Positions 25,058 through 35,225 of a DNA stretch of 64,000 nucleotides are shown here, one piece after another (positions within the stretch are counted from its first letter, which is position 1; each line of letters begins with the position of its first letter). The notes beneath the pieces are model-generated. The model had not been told where the DNA came from, searched no databases, and saw only the letters and a program-made list of their open reading frames with translations. A program made the position numbers and the translations under genes. Origin of the DNA: Acidobacteriaceae bacterium (GTDB lineage: Bacteria > Acidobacteriota > Terriglobia > Terriglobales > Acidobacteriaceae); NCBI GenBank assembly GCA_027307045.1, contig DAHUXR010000001.1, positions 1 through 64,000 on the forward strand, written 5' to 3'.

Positions 25058-27391
25058 TCAGCCTGCGGTCTGCTGTGCCTGGGCGAAACGCTTTGCCTGA
25101 ATCTCAATATAGACGTGGATCAGTGAAACCGCAGCCGGAGTTACGCCGGGAATGCGCGACGCGTGGCCCAGTGTGCGCGGCCGGACTCGTTGCAGTTTTT
25201 CATTCATTTCACGTGAGAGCCCGCTGACTTTGCCGTAATCAAACCATTCGGGGATTACCCGCTGCTCGGCCTTCTTGAGGCGCTCAATGGACTTTCTCTG
25301 CTGGTCGAGGTATCCGGCGTATTTGATCTCAGTTTCGACGGTCTTCATCTCATTGCGCGCCGCAGCGGAGAGCTTGACTGCAGCGAGCTGAGTAGAACCA
25401 TCCATTAACGAGACGCTATCCCGAACCCAAGCCGCCTCGACGGGCATCTGGGTATCTGCAATATCAACGCGGCGAGGTGAGGGATCGGCTCCGCTGCCGT
25501 TCGCGGTAGCCAGATCAGACGCCTGTGCCTCGCCTGCTTCGGGATCAATCTCGGCAAAAAACCGCGGATAACTCTCCCGCACCACGCCTGCCAAATCCTC
25601 AATCACAATCTCCGGACGCTTCAGCAACTGCGCCAGCGGCGCGCCAATCGCGCTGGAGAGACTGCTCCCATTCGCAACTGCCGCCGTCACGTCGCCCGAT
25701 TCAGCCTCATCGTTTACCACGACCGTGGCAGCGATCGTCGCAACGCGCTGGGCCGCCAGCCGCTCCTGCTGCGCCCGGCTGATTTTTTTCAACAGCTCGC
25801 TTGACACGCGGGTTTTCTCCAAAAAAGTGGCCAGCTTCTGCGCGCGATTCTCTTTGGCCTGATAATCCGCCCATGCCAAATCATTGATCAGGCCGATGCG
25901 GCGTCCATGGGGCGTCAACCGCCGGTCGGCGTTATCAATGCGCAGGTGCAGACGAAACTCCGCGCGAGAAGTGAACATGCGGTATGGTTCATTTGTTCCC
26001 TTGCTAATGAGATCGTCGATCAGGATCGCCGTATAGGCCTCAGTTCGGTCAAGCACCAGGGGCGGCTCGCCTTTGATCTTGAGTGCGGCGTTGATCCCGG
26101 CCATCAGGCCCTGGCAGGCTGCTTCCTCATAGCCGGACGTGCCATTGATCTGTCCGGCAAGGAAGAGACGATCGATCTTCTTGGTTTCCAGCGTGCGCTC
26201 AAGCTCGGTCGGATCAATGGAATCGTACTCAATCGCATATCCCGGCCGCAGCATCTCCGCCTTTTCCAGACCAGGAATTGATTTGACAATCGCAAGCTGC
26301 ACATCAATTGGTAGCGAGGTGCTCATGCCATTGACGTAAATCTCATGCGTGTTGAGGCCTTCCGGCTCCAGAAAGAGCTGGTGGGTCGTCTTATCGGGGA
26401 ACTTGACGATCTTATCTTCGATGCTGGGACAATACCGCGGCCCAATGCTCTGGATCTGGCCGGAATACATGGGCGAGCGATGCACGTTCTCCGCGATGAT
26501 CCTGTGCGTCTCTGCCGTGGTGAAGGCGATATAGCACGGCACCTGCTTCTGCGTGATCTTTTTAGTGCGGAAGCTGAAGGGCGTGGGATCGGCGTCTCCC
26601 GGTTGCACCTCAAAGCGTGACCAGTCAATGCTGCGGCCGTCAAGGCGCGGTGGCGTTCCGGTCTTTAGACGGCATCCGCGCAACCCAAGCAGCTTGAGTG
26701 ATTCACCCAGGAGCTGTGATGGCGGTTCACCACTGCGCCCCGCAGGATATGTCTGCTCGCCGCAGTGGATCAGGCCATTGAGGAATGTTCCGGTAGTGAC
26801 AATGATGGCCTGCGCGCCTACCGTTCTTCCGTCCCGAAGCTTAATCCCCTTTGCGACAGAAAACCCACCAGGAAGGCGCGGAGACACGGAAGAAATCTGG
26901 TCATCCGAAGGGCCTTTGTCCTTCCCGATGACCCGATCACCCGATGGCCCGATCACCCGCTCCTCTGCGTCTCCGCGCCACTGCGGTGAATCCTGTTCTT
27001 CCACGATCAGCTCGGCCACTTCAGCCTGCTTGATGAAGAGATTCGGCTGGCTTTCCAAGACTTCACGCATCTTCTGCCGGTACTGTTGCTTGTCACATTG
27101 GGCACGCGGCGACCACACGGCTGGTCCTCGGGAAGTGTTGAGCAGACGGAACTGAATGCCCACAGCGTCCGTGACTTCGCCCATAATTCCGCCCAGGGCG
27201 TCTACCTCGCGCACCAGATGTCCTTTGGCGATCCCGCCCACGGCAGGATTGCATGACATCTGGGCGATCAGGTCAACGTTAAGAGTAAAAAGCGCGGTCT
27301 TAAGTCCCATGCGCGCGGCGGCCATCGCAGCTTCGCAGCCGGCATGGCCGGCGCCGACAACTACCACATCGTATTGTTCGGTGAAATGCAC
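25058..27391 (-). CDS. mnmG: MnmG (GidA), tRNA wobble uridine modification enzyme
   Basis: A 777-residue FAD-dependent enzyme that, with MnmE, adds a carboxymethylaminomethyl group to U34 of several tRNAs. The N-terminal FAD motif is GAGHAG at 13-18, followed by [21 protein letters not shown]. The C-terminal part has [21 protein letters not shown] and [14 protein letters not shown], the RNA/MnmE-binding region. It is over 120 residues longer than usual. About 48 residues (133-180) between the tRNA-binding strands are foreign, and a further insertion lies around residues 610-690. The first is encoded by a repeat element (see separate entry). The catalytic regions are intact, so it is probably functional. 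Confidence 0.95.
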   Translation of the reverse strand: MHFTEQYDVVVVGAGHAGCEAAMAAARMGLKTALFTLNVDLIAQMSCNPAVGGIAKGHLVREVDALGGIMGEVTDAVGIQFRLLNTSRGPAVWSPRAQCDKQQYRQKMREVLESQPNLFIKQAEVAELIVEEQDSPQWRGDAEERVIGPSGDRVIGKDKGPSDDQISSVSPRLPGGFSVAKGIKLRDGRTVGAQAIIVTTGTFLNGLIHCGEQTYPAGRSGEPPSQLLGESLKLLGLRGCRLKTGTPPRLDGRSIDWSRFEVQPGDADPTPFSFRTKKITQKQVPCYIAFTTAETHRIIAENVHRSPMYSGQIQSIGPRYCPSIEDKIVKFPDKTTHQLFLEPEGLNTHEIYVNGMSTSLPIDVQLAIVKSIPGLEKAEMLRPGYAIEYDSIDPTELERTLETKKIDRLFLAGQINGTSGYEEAACQGLMAGINAALKIKGEPPLVLDRTEAYTAILIDDLISKGTNEPYRMFTSRAEFRLHLRIDNADRRLTPHGRRIGLINDLAWADYQAKENRAQKLATFLEKTRVSSELLKKISRAQQERLAAQRVATIAATVVVNDEAESGDVTAAVANGSSLSSAIGAPLAQLLKRPEIVIEDLAGVVRESYPRFFAEIDPEAGEAQASDLATANGSGADPSPRRVDIADTQMPVEAAWVRDSVSLMDGSTQLAAVKLSAAARNEMKTVETEIKYAGYLDQQRKSIERLKKAEQRVIPEWFDYGKVSGLSREMNEKLQRVRPRTLGHASRIPGVTPAAVSLIHVYIEIQAKRFAQAQQTAG
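26864..26988. repeat. Short-period inverted-repeat element in frame inside mnmG
   Basis: Arms at 26864-26890 and 26964-26988 share an 11-bp perfect core (GGCGCGGAGAC at 26875-26885, its complement at 26969-26979) and match at 14 of 16 positions over the extended core. Between the arms lies a four-unit repeat of about 8-9 bp (CCCGATGAC/CCGATCAC type, 26924-26960). The element and its edges account for the extra residues 133-180 of MnmG with the frame preserved. Confidence 0.75.
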
Positions 27392-27496
27392 TATCCCCTA
27401 TTTTACAGGCTAGGCGCTTTTGCCGGATGCAGCCAGGACCATCCTCCAGTATCCCCGCAGCACCGCGTCATCCAAAAGCTTTGCCGTATAGGCCTT

Positions 27497-30244
27497 CTAT
27501 CGGTCCAAATCGATTCGATTTGGCATTGGAGCGGGCGGAGGTGTGTTCTCTGATTGAGCGGCGTTTGAAGCTGCATCCTTGTGCACGGCATCCGCAATGG
27601 CGTCAAACAGTTTGTTCGCGTCCACGGGCTTGGTCACATAGGCATCCATCCCTGCTGCCACGCAGCGCTCGCGGTCGCCGATCATGGCATGCGCAGTCAT
27701 AGCAACAATCGGGAGATGTTTCCGGGAGATTCGTTCCTGTGCGCGTATGACTTTCGTGGCCTCAAACCCGTCCATATCGGGCATCTGCACGTCCATCAGG
27801 ACCAAGTCAAAGTTCCGTTGCTCCAGGGCCGCCAGGGCCTCTCGTCCGCTGCCCACGGTTACGACTGAATGGCCTTGTTTTGCCAGGAGGCTCCGGGCCA
27901 GTCGGAGATTCACCAGGTTATCGTCTGCAACAAGGATATGCAGTTTCCTGGATGGCGCTGCCGCAGTCCGTTCTTCGCGAGGCTGGGTCTCCTCTGTCGC
28001 TGGGATAGCGGTCGCCAGACCGAACCGGGCCGTAAAGTAAAACGTGCTTCCGTCGCCGGGCTTGCTTTGCAGCCAGATACGGCCTTGCATGAGCGCAACC
28101 AGCTGTGAAACGATCGCCAACCCGAGGCCGGTCCCTCCATAGTGGCGGGTAGAGGAAGTGTCCGCCTGGATAAAGGCTTCAAAAATCGTCTTTTGCTTGT
28201 CTGCAGAAATTCCGATTCCGGTATCGCTCACGCTGAATTGCAGTGAGTTGTCTTGCAGCTGTTGGACGCGCACCATGATCTCCCCCTGATTGGTAAACTT
28301 CAGCGCATTGCCAACAAGGTTCATCATTATCTGCCGCAGGCGGCCGGGATCACCGATTACAGTGTCAGGAAGGTCCGCGGAAAAATCGCATTGCAGAGAT
28401 AGCTGCTTGTTTCTGGCCTGAACGGCAAACTCTTTGACCGTCGCTCTTACAACTTCTTTTACGCTGAAGGAGACGCGTTCCAGTTCCAGCTTGCGCGCCT
28501 CAATCTTTGAAAAATCCAAAATGTCATTGATGATTTCCAGCAGAGCGCCGGCTGAGCTTCTTACCGTTGACAGATAGTCGCGCTGCTCGGGAGTAAGATT
28601 GGTATCCAGCGCCAGGTCAATCATTCCTATCACGCCGTTCATGGGCGTGCGGATTTCATGGCTCATATTCGCCAGGAACTCGCTTTTGGCCCGATTGGCG
28701 GATTCAGCGGCTTCCTTGGCCAGTCGCATTTGCTCTTCCGCCTGCTTGAGCAACGTGATGTCCAGAAATGTCCCTTCGATCTCAGTCCCGGTAGCGCCGG
28801 GAACCATGGTGGTATTGGCCATTACCCAGACTGCACTGCCGTCCTTGCGACGCATGAACAACTCCTGGTTGGAAGCGGTTCCGTACTGGGCCATTCTCTG
28901 GTCTGAGGTCGCCTTGTCGGCTGGATCAAAAAAAACGTCCATCACAGAGCGGCCAATCAGGTCATCGCGCGAAGCATAGCCGAGAATTTTGGCGCCGGCG
29001 TCATTGCAATCAAGGAAACTTCCTACCTGCGAACAACGAAAAACTCCCGCCAGGTTGCGCTCAAACAAGAGCCGGCAGCGCTGCTCCGATTCGCGTAGGG
29101 ATTCTTCAGCTGCTTTGCGCTGCGTTATATCTGTAAGCAGTCCGCTGGCATATCGCAACCCATCTTTTTCAAATGTCTGGATAGCACGGTTGTGCACCCA
29201 TCGCCATTCCCCGTCTTTGCGGCGTAGGCGGAACTCCATGTCGAATGGTGCGTCTTCCTCAAAGAACAACTTGAACGCGCGCAGGACTTGTTGGGCTTCG
29301 TCCGGATGGACGGATTCGAAGAGGATTGGGACCCCGCGGGCATAACATTCTTCGACGCTGTACCCAAAAACCTTTTCTGTGTTGGGGCTTAGAAATTTTA
29401 TCCGGTCATTGCTGTCGATCAACCAAATGACGTCTGGTATGGTCTGGATAAGAGCGCGATAATTCTCGTTTGCTTCACGAAGCGCCTGCTGCGTTGCTTT
29501 GGCCCGGGTTATATCGCGAACGATGGCGGAAACGCCTATGACCTCTCCCTTGGGGTTCTTGATTGGGCAATATGTCAGGGACACTTCAACGCGGCGGCCA
29601 TCTTTGTGATGGCGCTCGGATTCGAACTGGACCAGGGTCTCTCCTGCCAGAACTCGTGCGAAGAAGCCGTTATATTCCTCTACCCGCTCCGGCGGAATGA
29701 TGGTAGAGAAGACAGATTTCCCAAGAATGTCTTCCGCGGAAAATCCGTAAATGGCCTGCGCTCCCCGATTCCAGCTCAAGACCCTCTTGTCCAGAGAGAC
29801 GGCAATAATCCCCTCTTCAGAGTATTCCACCACCGCTGCCAGCAGAGCGCGCGCTTCGTCAGCGCGCCTGCGATCACTTATGTCCCTTAAAATTGCCGCG
29901 ACGCCCGTAAATTTCCCGTCCGCATCTTTCACCGGCGATGCAGAACAGCTGATTTCGATCCGGCGCCCGTCCTTGGTCACGCCGCTGCCGTCAAAAGGAT
30001 GCACGGCTTCGCCCCGCTTCATGCGCTGAATGATCGCATTCACGGAGGCCGCCTCATCTTCGGGTGCCAAGACAAGGATGTTTTCCCCGATGATTTCCTG
30101 GCTCCCATAACCAAATAGCTTTTCCGCTGCCTGGTTCCAGCTCTCGATGGTCCCGTCCGGCGTGCACCCGATGATCGCGTCTTCAGCATGTTCCACGATG
30201 GACGCCAGGAACTTCTGTGCGTCCTCGGCTGACTTATTCGTCAT
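27497..30244 (-). CDS. Hybrid sensor histidine kinase with four PAS domains
   Basis: 915 residues, cytoplasmic: no membrane helix or signal peptide is evident. Four PAS/PAC domains at about 14-122, 133-246, 263-376 and 390-500 share the WNxxAExxFGY and DITxRK signatures. The histidine kinase core follows: H-box SHEIRTPMNG with His529, N-box with Asn642/646, G1 DTGIGIS at 674-680, G2 GGTGLGL at 703-709. A C-terminal receiver domain carries the phosphoacceptor Asp818 and the conserved Lys in VTKPVD near 871. It probably senses a redox or ligand signal through PAS and passes phosphate to its own receiver. Start has an AGGAG. No response-regulator gene is adjacent. Confidence 0.93.
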   Translation of the reverse strand: MTNKSAEDAQKFLASIVEHAEDAIIGCTPDGTIESWNQAAEKLFGYGSQEIIGENILVLAPEDEAASVNAIIQRMKRGEAVHPFDGSGVTKDGRRIEISCSASPVKDADGKFTGVAAILRDISDRRRADEARALLAAVVEYSEEGIIAVSLDKRVLSWNRGAQAIYGFSAEDILGKSVFSTIIPPERVEEYNGFFARVLAGETLVQFESERHHKDGRRVEVSLTYCPIKNPKGEVIGVSAIVRDITRAKATQQALREANENYRALIQTIPDVIWLIDSNDRIKFLSPNTEKVFGYSVEECYARGVPILFESVHPDEAQQVLRAFKLFFEEDAPFDMEFRLRRKDGEWRWVHNRAIQTFEKDGLRYASGLLTDITQRKAAEESLRESEQRCRLLFERNLAGVFRCSQVGSFLDCNDAGAKILGYASRDDLIGRSVMDVFFDPADKATSDQRMAQYGTASNQELFMRRKDGSAVWVMANTTMVPGATGTEIEGTFLDITLLKQAEEQMRLAKEAAESANRAKSEFLANMSHEIRTPMNGVIGMIDLALDTNLTPEQRDYLSTVRSSAGALLEIINDILDFSKIEARKLELERVSFSVKEVVRATVKEFAVQARNKQLSLQCDFSADLPDTVIGDPGRLRQIMMNLVGNALKFTNQGEIMVRVQQLQDNSLQFSVSDTGIGISADKQKTIFEAFIQADTSSTRHYGGTGLGLAIVSQLVALMQGRIWLQSKPGDGSTFYFTARFGLATAIPATEETQPREERTAAAPSRKLHILVADDNLVNLRLARSLLAKQGHSVVTVGSGREALAALEQRNFDLVLMDVQMPDMDGFEATKVIRAQERISRKHLPIVAMTAHAMIGDRERCVAAGMDAYVTKPVDANKLFDAIADAVHKDAASNAAQSENTPPPAPMPNRIDLDR

Positions 30245-30442
30245 CGGCTTCTCCTTCCCGCTATTGCCATGCTGCGCCTTTGTATCGGTTAAGACAAGCG
30301 TCTTCCAAATCCGGCTGGGATAGTTCCATAAGACCTATATTTTCAATAATTTACAGGATTTCAGGGGGTCGCGCGTGCGCCTTGAGGCGCAGCTCTGGGA
30401 CGCCTTATCGCTTGAGTGGCTGGATGCAACTACGGTCTGTTC

Positions 30443-30904
30443 TTATTTGCCTTTGTCGAGCCCGAAAGTAGTACCTGCGTTGTGGGCAAAAAACACCAGG
30501 AACAAAAGCAGTAGTCCGATATTATCCAGTTCATTGCCAAAGTATCGCCACATCGGAACGCCTTGCGGAAGCACCCACGTGGAAAGCAGCAGGTTGGCCA
30601 TGAATAGCGCGCCTACAATGGCAAAGGGCCGTACCCAGAACCCCAGCACCATGGAAAGTCCAATCAGAAGCTCTGCCACTCCGACGGCATAACCGGAAGC
30701 GGTTGGATACTTCAGAGTCGTGCGCAGAAATGGCTTGTAAGCAGGCACCGCGCTTTCCTGGACGTATCCCGTAACATACTTCGCATAGCCACCGTGAGCA
30801 AAGTCATGCCCCATGAGTTTGTATTGCGCGAAGAACAGAAACATGATGCCGACCACAATCCGTGCCACTGCCATGGTTACAGACGACGAACCAGTATTTT
30901 TCAT
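30443..30904 (-). CDS. DoxX-family membrane protein
   Basis: 153 residues with four predicted helices (about 9-25, 73-90, 95-112, 125-143). The pattern RIVVGIMFLFFAQYKLMGH at the N-terminus and GVAELLIGLSMVLGFWVRP in the middle is typical of DoxX/SURF4-like membrane proteins, some of which form thiosulfate:quinone oxidoreductase subunits. Which reaction it serves here is unknown. It lies between an amidohydrolase and a histidine kinase on the same strand with gaps of 75 and 198 bp, so an operon is uncertain. Confidence 0.88.
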   Translation of the reverse strand: MKNTGSSSVTMAVARIVVGIMFLFFAQYKLMGHDFAHGGYAKYVTGYVQESAVPAYKPFLRTTLKYPTASGYAVGVAELLIGLSMVLGFWVRPFAIVGALFMANLLLSTWVLPQGVPMWRYFGNELDNIGLLLLFLVFFAHNAGTTFGLDKGK

Positions 30905-30979
30905 GCTGATCGCTTTTCTCCTCGGATTCCAGATCTCGCTAGTGAACGATTTCTTGATTTCAGCCCGCTAAACACGGCT

Positions 30980-32308
30980 TTACTGCTTAAAAACGTTGCC
31001 GTCCTTCATCACGAACTTCACGCTTTTGAGCGCCTCCACATTGGCGAGCGGGTCACCCTGCACCGCCATGATGTCAGCAAAGGCTCCCGGCGCGATCACG
31101 CCGATATCGCCTTTCATGTCCAGCAGATTGGCGGCTGTGGAAGTCGCCGCCTTGATGGCGTCCATCGGCGACATGCCGAACTTGACCATGAAACCAAATT
31201 CATTTGCGATGGGCTCAGTCCATGGAATGCCGCCCATATCCGTGCCGAAGGCGATTTTCACTCTGGCCTTCAATGCCTTCTTGAATGAGACTTCATGTTC
31301 GCTGGCGCGTGCGCGATCGCGCTTGCCGTCCTCAGTGTTTTCCGGCGACCAGTCTGTGTAGTAAACGCCAAGGGTCGGCACGTACCAGGTTCCCTGCTTC
31401 AGCATCTGCGCGATCGCTGCGTCGTCCAAAGAGAGGCCATGCTCAATGGAGTCGCACCCGCCATCCAGCGCCCGATGCAAGCCGATACCGCTATAGGCAT
31501 GGCAGGCGACCTTCTTCTGCTGGCCGTGCGCTTCATCCACCACGGCTTTCAGCTCTTCCACCGTCAATGTGGGTTGGGAAACCAAATGGCTTTCCTTATC
31601 CACCCAGGAGCGGTGCGTCATGTAAACCTTGATCCAATCCGCACCGTTTTCCAGTTGCTGGCGGGTGATCTTGCGCAACTCAACCGGCCCATCGCCAAGT
31701 TGCGCGCCTTTCGGCACCACAATGTCAGGGTTATAGCCCTCCAGCGGATAGCCGCCGGTCACTGAAATCGCGCGGGTTACCACCAGCATGCGTGGGCCGG
31801 GAATAAAACCGTCATTGATTGCTTCTTTAATTCCCACGTCACCATAGCCAGCGCCTTCAGTCTCAAGGTCGCGTAGCGTTGTGAATCCCTGTTCCAGCGC
31901 GCGTCGCGCAGAGACGGCGGCCCGCGCAGCCCGATACGAAGAAGGATGCTTCAGCAGTTGGTCATCGTAGCTCTCAACCTTGGGGTCTTCGCCCTGAAGA
32001 AAAATGTGCGTATGGGTATCGATCAGCCCGGGGAGCACCGTGACATCGGCGGGCAAGTTAATGACCGTGGCGCCAGCCGGCGGATTGCCTCCACTAGTCA
32101 CGCTTTCAATCCTGTTGCGCTTGATCACAACCAGCACGTTATGCCGAACCTGGTTTGATATGCCATCAATCAGGTTGGCAGCGTGGATGGCAATCATTCT
32201 CTCCGGTGCAGGGCTGTTATTTGGCTGCGCTGTCTGCGCCTTGGTGGTTGTTACCAGAGTTGAAGCGAACAGCAGGATGACGCACAGAACGGCTTTGCGG
32301 CTCAACAT
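30980..32308 (-). CDS. Secreted amidohydrolase (imidazolonepropionase-like)
   Basis: 442 residues with a signal peptide (about 1-24, cleavage near TKAQ). It has the amidohydrolase metal motif HTH at 99-101 within PGLIDTHTHIF, a later GADWIKVYMTH (likely metal-bridging Lys region), ACHAYSGIGLHRALDGG with two His, and FGTDMGG with the late metal Asp. Such exported enzymes often cleave Xaa-Pro dipeptides or N-acyl amino acids. A clear AGGAGT ribosome binding site before the ATG at 32308 rejects a 36-residue longer form. It is separated from ftsH by a terminator. Confidence 0.88.
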   Translation of the reverse strand: MLSRKAVLCVILLFASTLVTTTKAQTAQPNNSPAPERMIAIHAANLIDGISNQVRHNVLVVIKRNRIESVTSGGNPPAGATVINLPADVTVLPGLIDTHTHIFLQGEDPKVESYDDQLLKHPSSYRAARAAVSARRALEQGFTTLRDLETEGAGYGDVGIKEAINDGFIPGPRMLVVTRAISVTGGYPLEGYNPDIVVPKGAQLGDGPVELRKITRQQLENGADWIKVYMTHRSWVDKESHLVSQPTLTVEELKAVVDEAHGQQKKVACHAYSGIGLHRALDGGCDSIEHGLSLDDAAIAQMLKQGTWYVPTLGVYYTDWSPENTEDGKRDRARASEHEVSFKKALKARVKIAFGTDMGGIPWTEPIANEFGFMVKFGMSPMDAIKAATSTAANLLDMKGDIGVIAPGAFADIMAVQGDPLANVEALKSVKFVMKDGNVFKQ

Positions 32309-32496
32309 ATCAGAACTCCTACTCGCGATTAAGCTCATAACAAATACGCCTTGTAACCCGAATATGCAATTGGTTTGCTTGGATGGCTTATGGATTTTAC
32401 TAGCGCGGAGCTTCAAGTCGCGGGAGAGTCGACAAAATTCCCCGCTAACTCCTGCGATACCTTTATGACGGAAGCGCGGAGTGATAACAAAAGTAA

Positions 32497-32518
32497 CAGG
32501 GCAGCCGAAGCTGCCCTG
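32497..32518 (-). terminator. Rho-independent terminator of ftsH
   Basis: On the minus strand a 9-bp stem (CAGGGCAGC / GCTGCCCTG) closed by a TTCG tetraloop is followed by TTACTTTTGTT. It lies 22 bp after the ftsH stop. The extra-stable C(UUCG)G loop supports a real terminator. Confidence 0.85.
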
Positions 32519-32540
32519 CCTGATTTGAATCTACATACGT

Positions 32541-34448
32541 TTACGCGGGTGAAGGTTTACCCGGCGCGATTCCCGGCGTTCTGCCCGGTTCCGGCTTCAA
32601 GACCTGCTGCACGCCATCGCCATCACCCTTTTGTGGGATGACGCGGGCAGGAAGCTGCTTGCCTTCAAGAATCAGCTTCAACTCATTGGCGTCCAGTACT
32701 TCGCGCTCCAGCAAAGCCAAAGCTATGCGAACCATGGCATCGCGGTTTTCCAGAATGATGCTCTTGGCTTTTTCATAGCCGGTGTTCACCAGGCGGCGTA
32801 CTTCGGAATCGATCTCGCGGGCCGTCTCTTCACTGAAGTCGCGGTGCTGTGAAAGCTCGCGTCCAAGGAAAATCTGTTCTTCCTTTTTGCCGAAGGTCAG
32901 CGGTCCAAGGCTGCTCATGCCCCATTCGCAAACCATCTTGCGCGACATTTCAGTGGCGCGCTCAATGTCATTGCCGGCTCCGGTGGACATCTGGTTGAGG
33001 AAGATTTCCTCCGCCAGGCGTCCGCCCATCATCACGGCAATCTGCGTGTTGAGGTAGTCCAGAGTGTAATTGTGCTTGTCAGTTTCCGGCAGTTGCATGG
33101 TCACGCCCAAGGCCATTCCGCGCGGAATGATGGTGACTTTATGCAGCGGGTCGGCATGCGGCATCAGAGCGGCCACAATGGCATGGCCGGCTTCGTGATA
33201 CGCGGTGACCTTCTTTTCTTCTTCCGTCAGGAGCAGGCTCTTGCGCTCGGCGCCCATCAGGACCTTGTCCTTGGCCAGCTCAAAGTCATACATCAGCACG
33301 GACTTGCGATTGTTGCGGGCCGCGTTCAGCGCCGCTTCATTCACCATGTTGGAAAGCTCAGCGCCGGAAAAGCCCGGTGTGCCGCGCGCCAGAATGGAGA
33401 GATCAACGTCATCGGCCAAAGGAATCTTGCGGGTATGCACGCGAAGGATTTCTTCACGTCCACGGACATCTGGAAGTGGAACGACAACGCGGCGGTCAAA
33501 GCGTCCCGGACGCAGCAGCGCTGGATCCAGCACGTCTGGCCGGTTGGTGGCGGCGATCAGGATCACGCCTTCATTCGATTCAAAACCGTCCATTTCGACG
33601 AGCAACTGGTTGAGCGTCTGCTCGCGCTCATCGTGTCCGCCGCCCAGGCCTGCGCCACGATGGCGTCCAACGGCGTCAATTTCGTCGATGAAGATAATGC
33701 AGGGAGCGTTTTTCTTGCCCTGCTCAAAAAGATCGCGAACACGGCTAGCGCCCACGCCTACAAACATCTCAACAAAGTCTGAACCGGAGATGCTGAAGAA
33801 CGGCACATTGGCTTCACCGGCAACAGCGCGGGCGAGCAAGGTTTTGCCGGTTCCAGGATGGCCAACCAGCAGAACGCCCTTGGGAATGCGTCCGCCCAGC
33901 TTCTGGAACTTCTGCGCTTCGCGCAGGAACTCGATGATTTCGCGCAGCTCTTCCTTGGCCTCATCCACGCCAGCCACATCTTTAAACGTGATCTTCTTTT
34001 GCTGCATGGAGAGCAGTCGCGCGCGACTCTTGCCAAAACTTAATGCCTTGTTGCCGCCAGTCTGCATTTGCCGGATCATCACAAACCACAGCACGCCCAG
34101 CAGGATGAATGGCGAGAACTGGATGATGGCCATGGGCCAGTTCCATCCCTGACTATCTTTAAACGTCGTCTTGGTGTCCTTGTGATCGTCCAGCGCCTTC
34201 AACAGAGTGGGATTTGCGGCCGGAACCACGGAATGATACATACTGCCATCGCGCAACTTCCCCCGAGCCACATTGCCTTCAATCGTGACATCCGCCACCT
34301 TGCCGTCATTCAGGTCTGCCATGAACTGGGTATAGGCAATTTCCTGATCTTTGCCGGCGTTCGGACCGCCTTGAATCATTCTCCAGAGGACGACGGCGAC
34401 CGCTACCAGCGTCACCCACAGGATCACCGTTTTAAATGTCGAATTCAC
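32541..34448 (-). CDS. ftsH: FtsH, ATP-dependent membrane zinc metalloprotease
   Basis: 635 residues. Two membrane helices at about 6-23 and 107-125 bracket the periplasmic domain. The AAA module has Walker A GHPGTGKT at 196-203, Walker B IIFIDEID at 251-258 and a Walker-type SRH near 302-320 ([20 protein letters not shown]). The zinc site HEAGH is at 418-422. FtsH degrades misfolded membrane proteins and regulators such as LpxC and sigma-32. The C-terminal tail is Gly/Pro-rich. It lies downstream of tilS and hpt as in many bacteria, with a 237-bp gap from hpt. Confidence 0.97.
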   Translation of the reverse strand: MNSTFKTVILWVTLVAVAVVLWRMIQGGPNAGKDQEIAYTQFMADLNDGKVADVTIEGNVARGKLRDGSMYHSVVPAANPTLLKALDDHKDTKTTFKDSQGWNWPMAIIQFSPFILLGVLWFVMIRQMQTGGNKALSFGKSRARLLSMQQKKITFKDVAGVDEAKEELREIIEFLREAQKFQKLGGRIPKGVLLVGHPGTGKTLLARAVAGEANVPFFSISGSDFVEMFVGVGASRVRDLFEQGKKNAPCIIFIDEIDAVGRHRGAGLGGGHDEREQTLNQLLVEMDGFESNEGVILIAATNRPDVLDPALLRPGRFDRRVVVPLPDVRGREEILRVHTRKIPLADDVDLSILARGTPGFSGAELSNMVNEAALNAARNNRKSVLMYDFELAKDKVLMGAERKSLLLTEEEKKVTAYHEAGHAIVAALMPHADPLHKVTIIPRGMALGVTMQLPETDKHNYTLDYLNTQIAVMMGGRLAEEIFLNQMSTGAGNDIERATEMSRKMVCEWGMSSLGPLTFGKKEEQIFLGRELSQHRDFSEETAREIDSEVRRLVNTGYEKAKSIILENRDAMVRIALALLEREVLDANELKLILEGKQLPARVIPQKGDGDGVQQVLKPEPGRTPGIAPGKPSPA

Positions 34449-34685
34449 TGATTGCTCCTAGATTTCCCGGTCAGGAGACGTATCCTCTGACCTGCATGGC
34501 TTTTTAAAGACAGTCGCTTCCGTTACAGACGTTTTCCAATGAAAAAGGTTCCCCGAGCCCTTCAACACGCCGGGTTATGCCAATTAGATGCGGAACGACT
34601 GGTTTCGGGACTTAAACTTTCCCACTCCAAAGATTTTATACCCATTCCCGCCACTCTGGGGGCAGTAAAAGCGCTTAAGACATGC

Positions 34686-35225
34686 TTAAGGAATTACCCC
34701 AGATTCGGCCCGTCCTGCAATATAAGGCAGATTTCGGGCCAAATGGCGTTCTCCCAGCCCATAGCCTACGACAAAATTTTCATTCATGAGAAAACCAAAG
34801 TAATCGGGCTGCAGGGACACCCGGCGGGCCGATTGCTTGTCCAGAAGGACAGCCAGTTTCACGCTGGCAGCGCCCCGTCCCACCAGGTTGCGAATCAGGA
34901 ACTCGCTTGTCAGGCCGGACTGCACCAGCGCTTCCACCAGCAAAACATGCTGGCCTTTCACGTCGAGCTCAGGACTGAAAAAGATCTCGGTGGTGGTGGA
35001 ATTGGCTTCCTTTGACTCGGCTTTCACAAATTGGCAAACCACATCCAGATCGAGTTCACGAACCAGGTCAGCCATGAAAACAAAGCCGTTTTCCATCACG
35101 CCGACCACATGCAGGGTTTTACCCTGAAAATCAGCGGAGATCCGGCGGGCCATCTCCTGGACGCGTTTCCTGATCTGGTCAGCGGTCAACAGAATTCTGG
35201 GATATTCAGATTGAACGCTGTTCAC
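34686..35225 (-). CDS. hpt: Hpt-like phosphoribosyltransferase with altered active site
   Basis: A 179-residue protein of the hypoxanthine phosphoribosyltransferase fold. The overall order is kept: EYPRILLTADQIRKRVQEMA, VFMADLVRELDLDVVCQFVK, the PRPP loop, LLDKQSARR, and RNLPYIAG. However, the PRPP motif reads VLLVEALVQSG at about 94-104 instead of the usual VED-x-x-DTG: the second acidic residue is Ala99 and the catalytic Asp position is Gln102. The LKG loop is MEN, and the metal-contact Asp of GYGLD is Gly. It probably lacks normal catalysis. The start overlaps the tilS stop by ATGA, so it is translated with TilS. Confidence 0.85.
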   Translation of the reverse strand: MNSVQSEYPRILLTADQIRKRVQEMARRISADFQGKTLHVVGVMENGFVFMADLVRELDLDVVCQFVKAESKEANSTTTEIFFSPELDVKGQHVLLVEALVQSGLTSEFLIRNLVGRGAASVKLAVLLDKQSARRVSLQPDYFGFLMNENFVVGYGLGERHLARNLPYIAGRAESGVIP

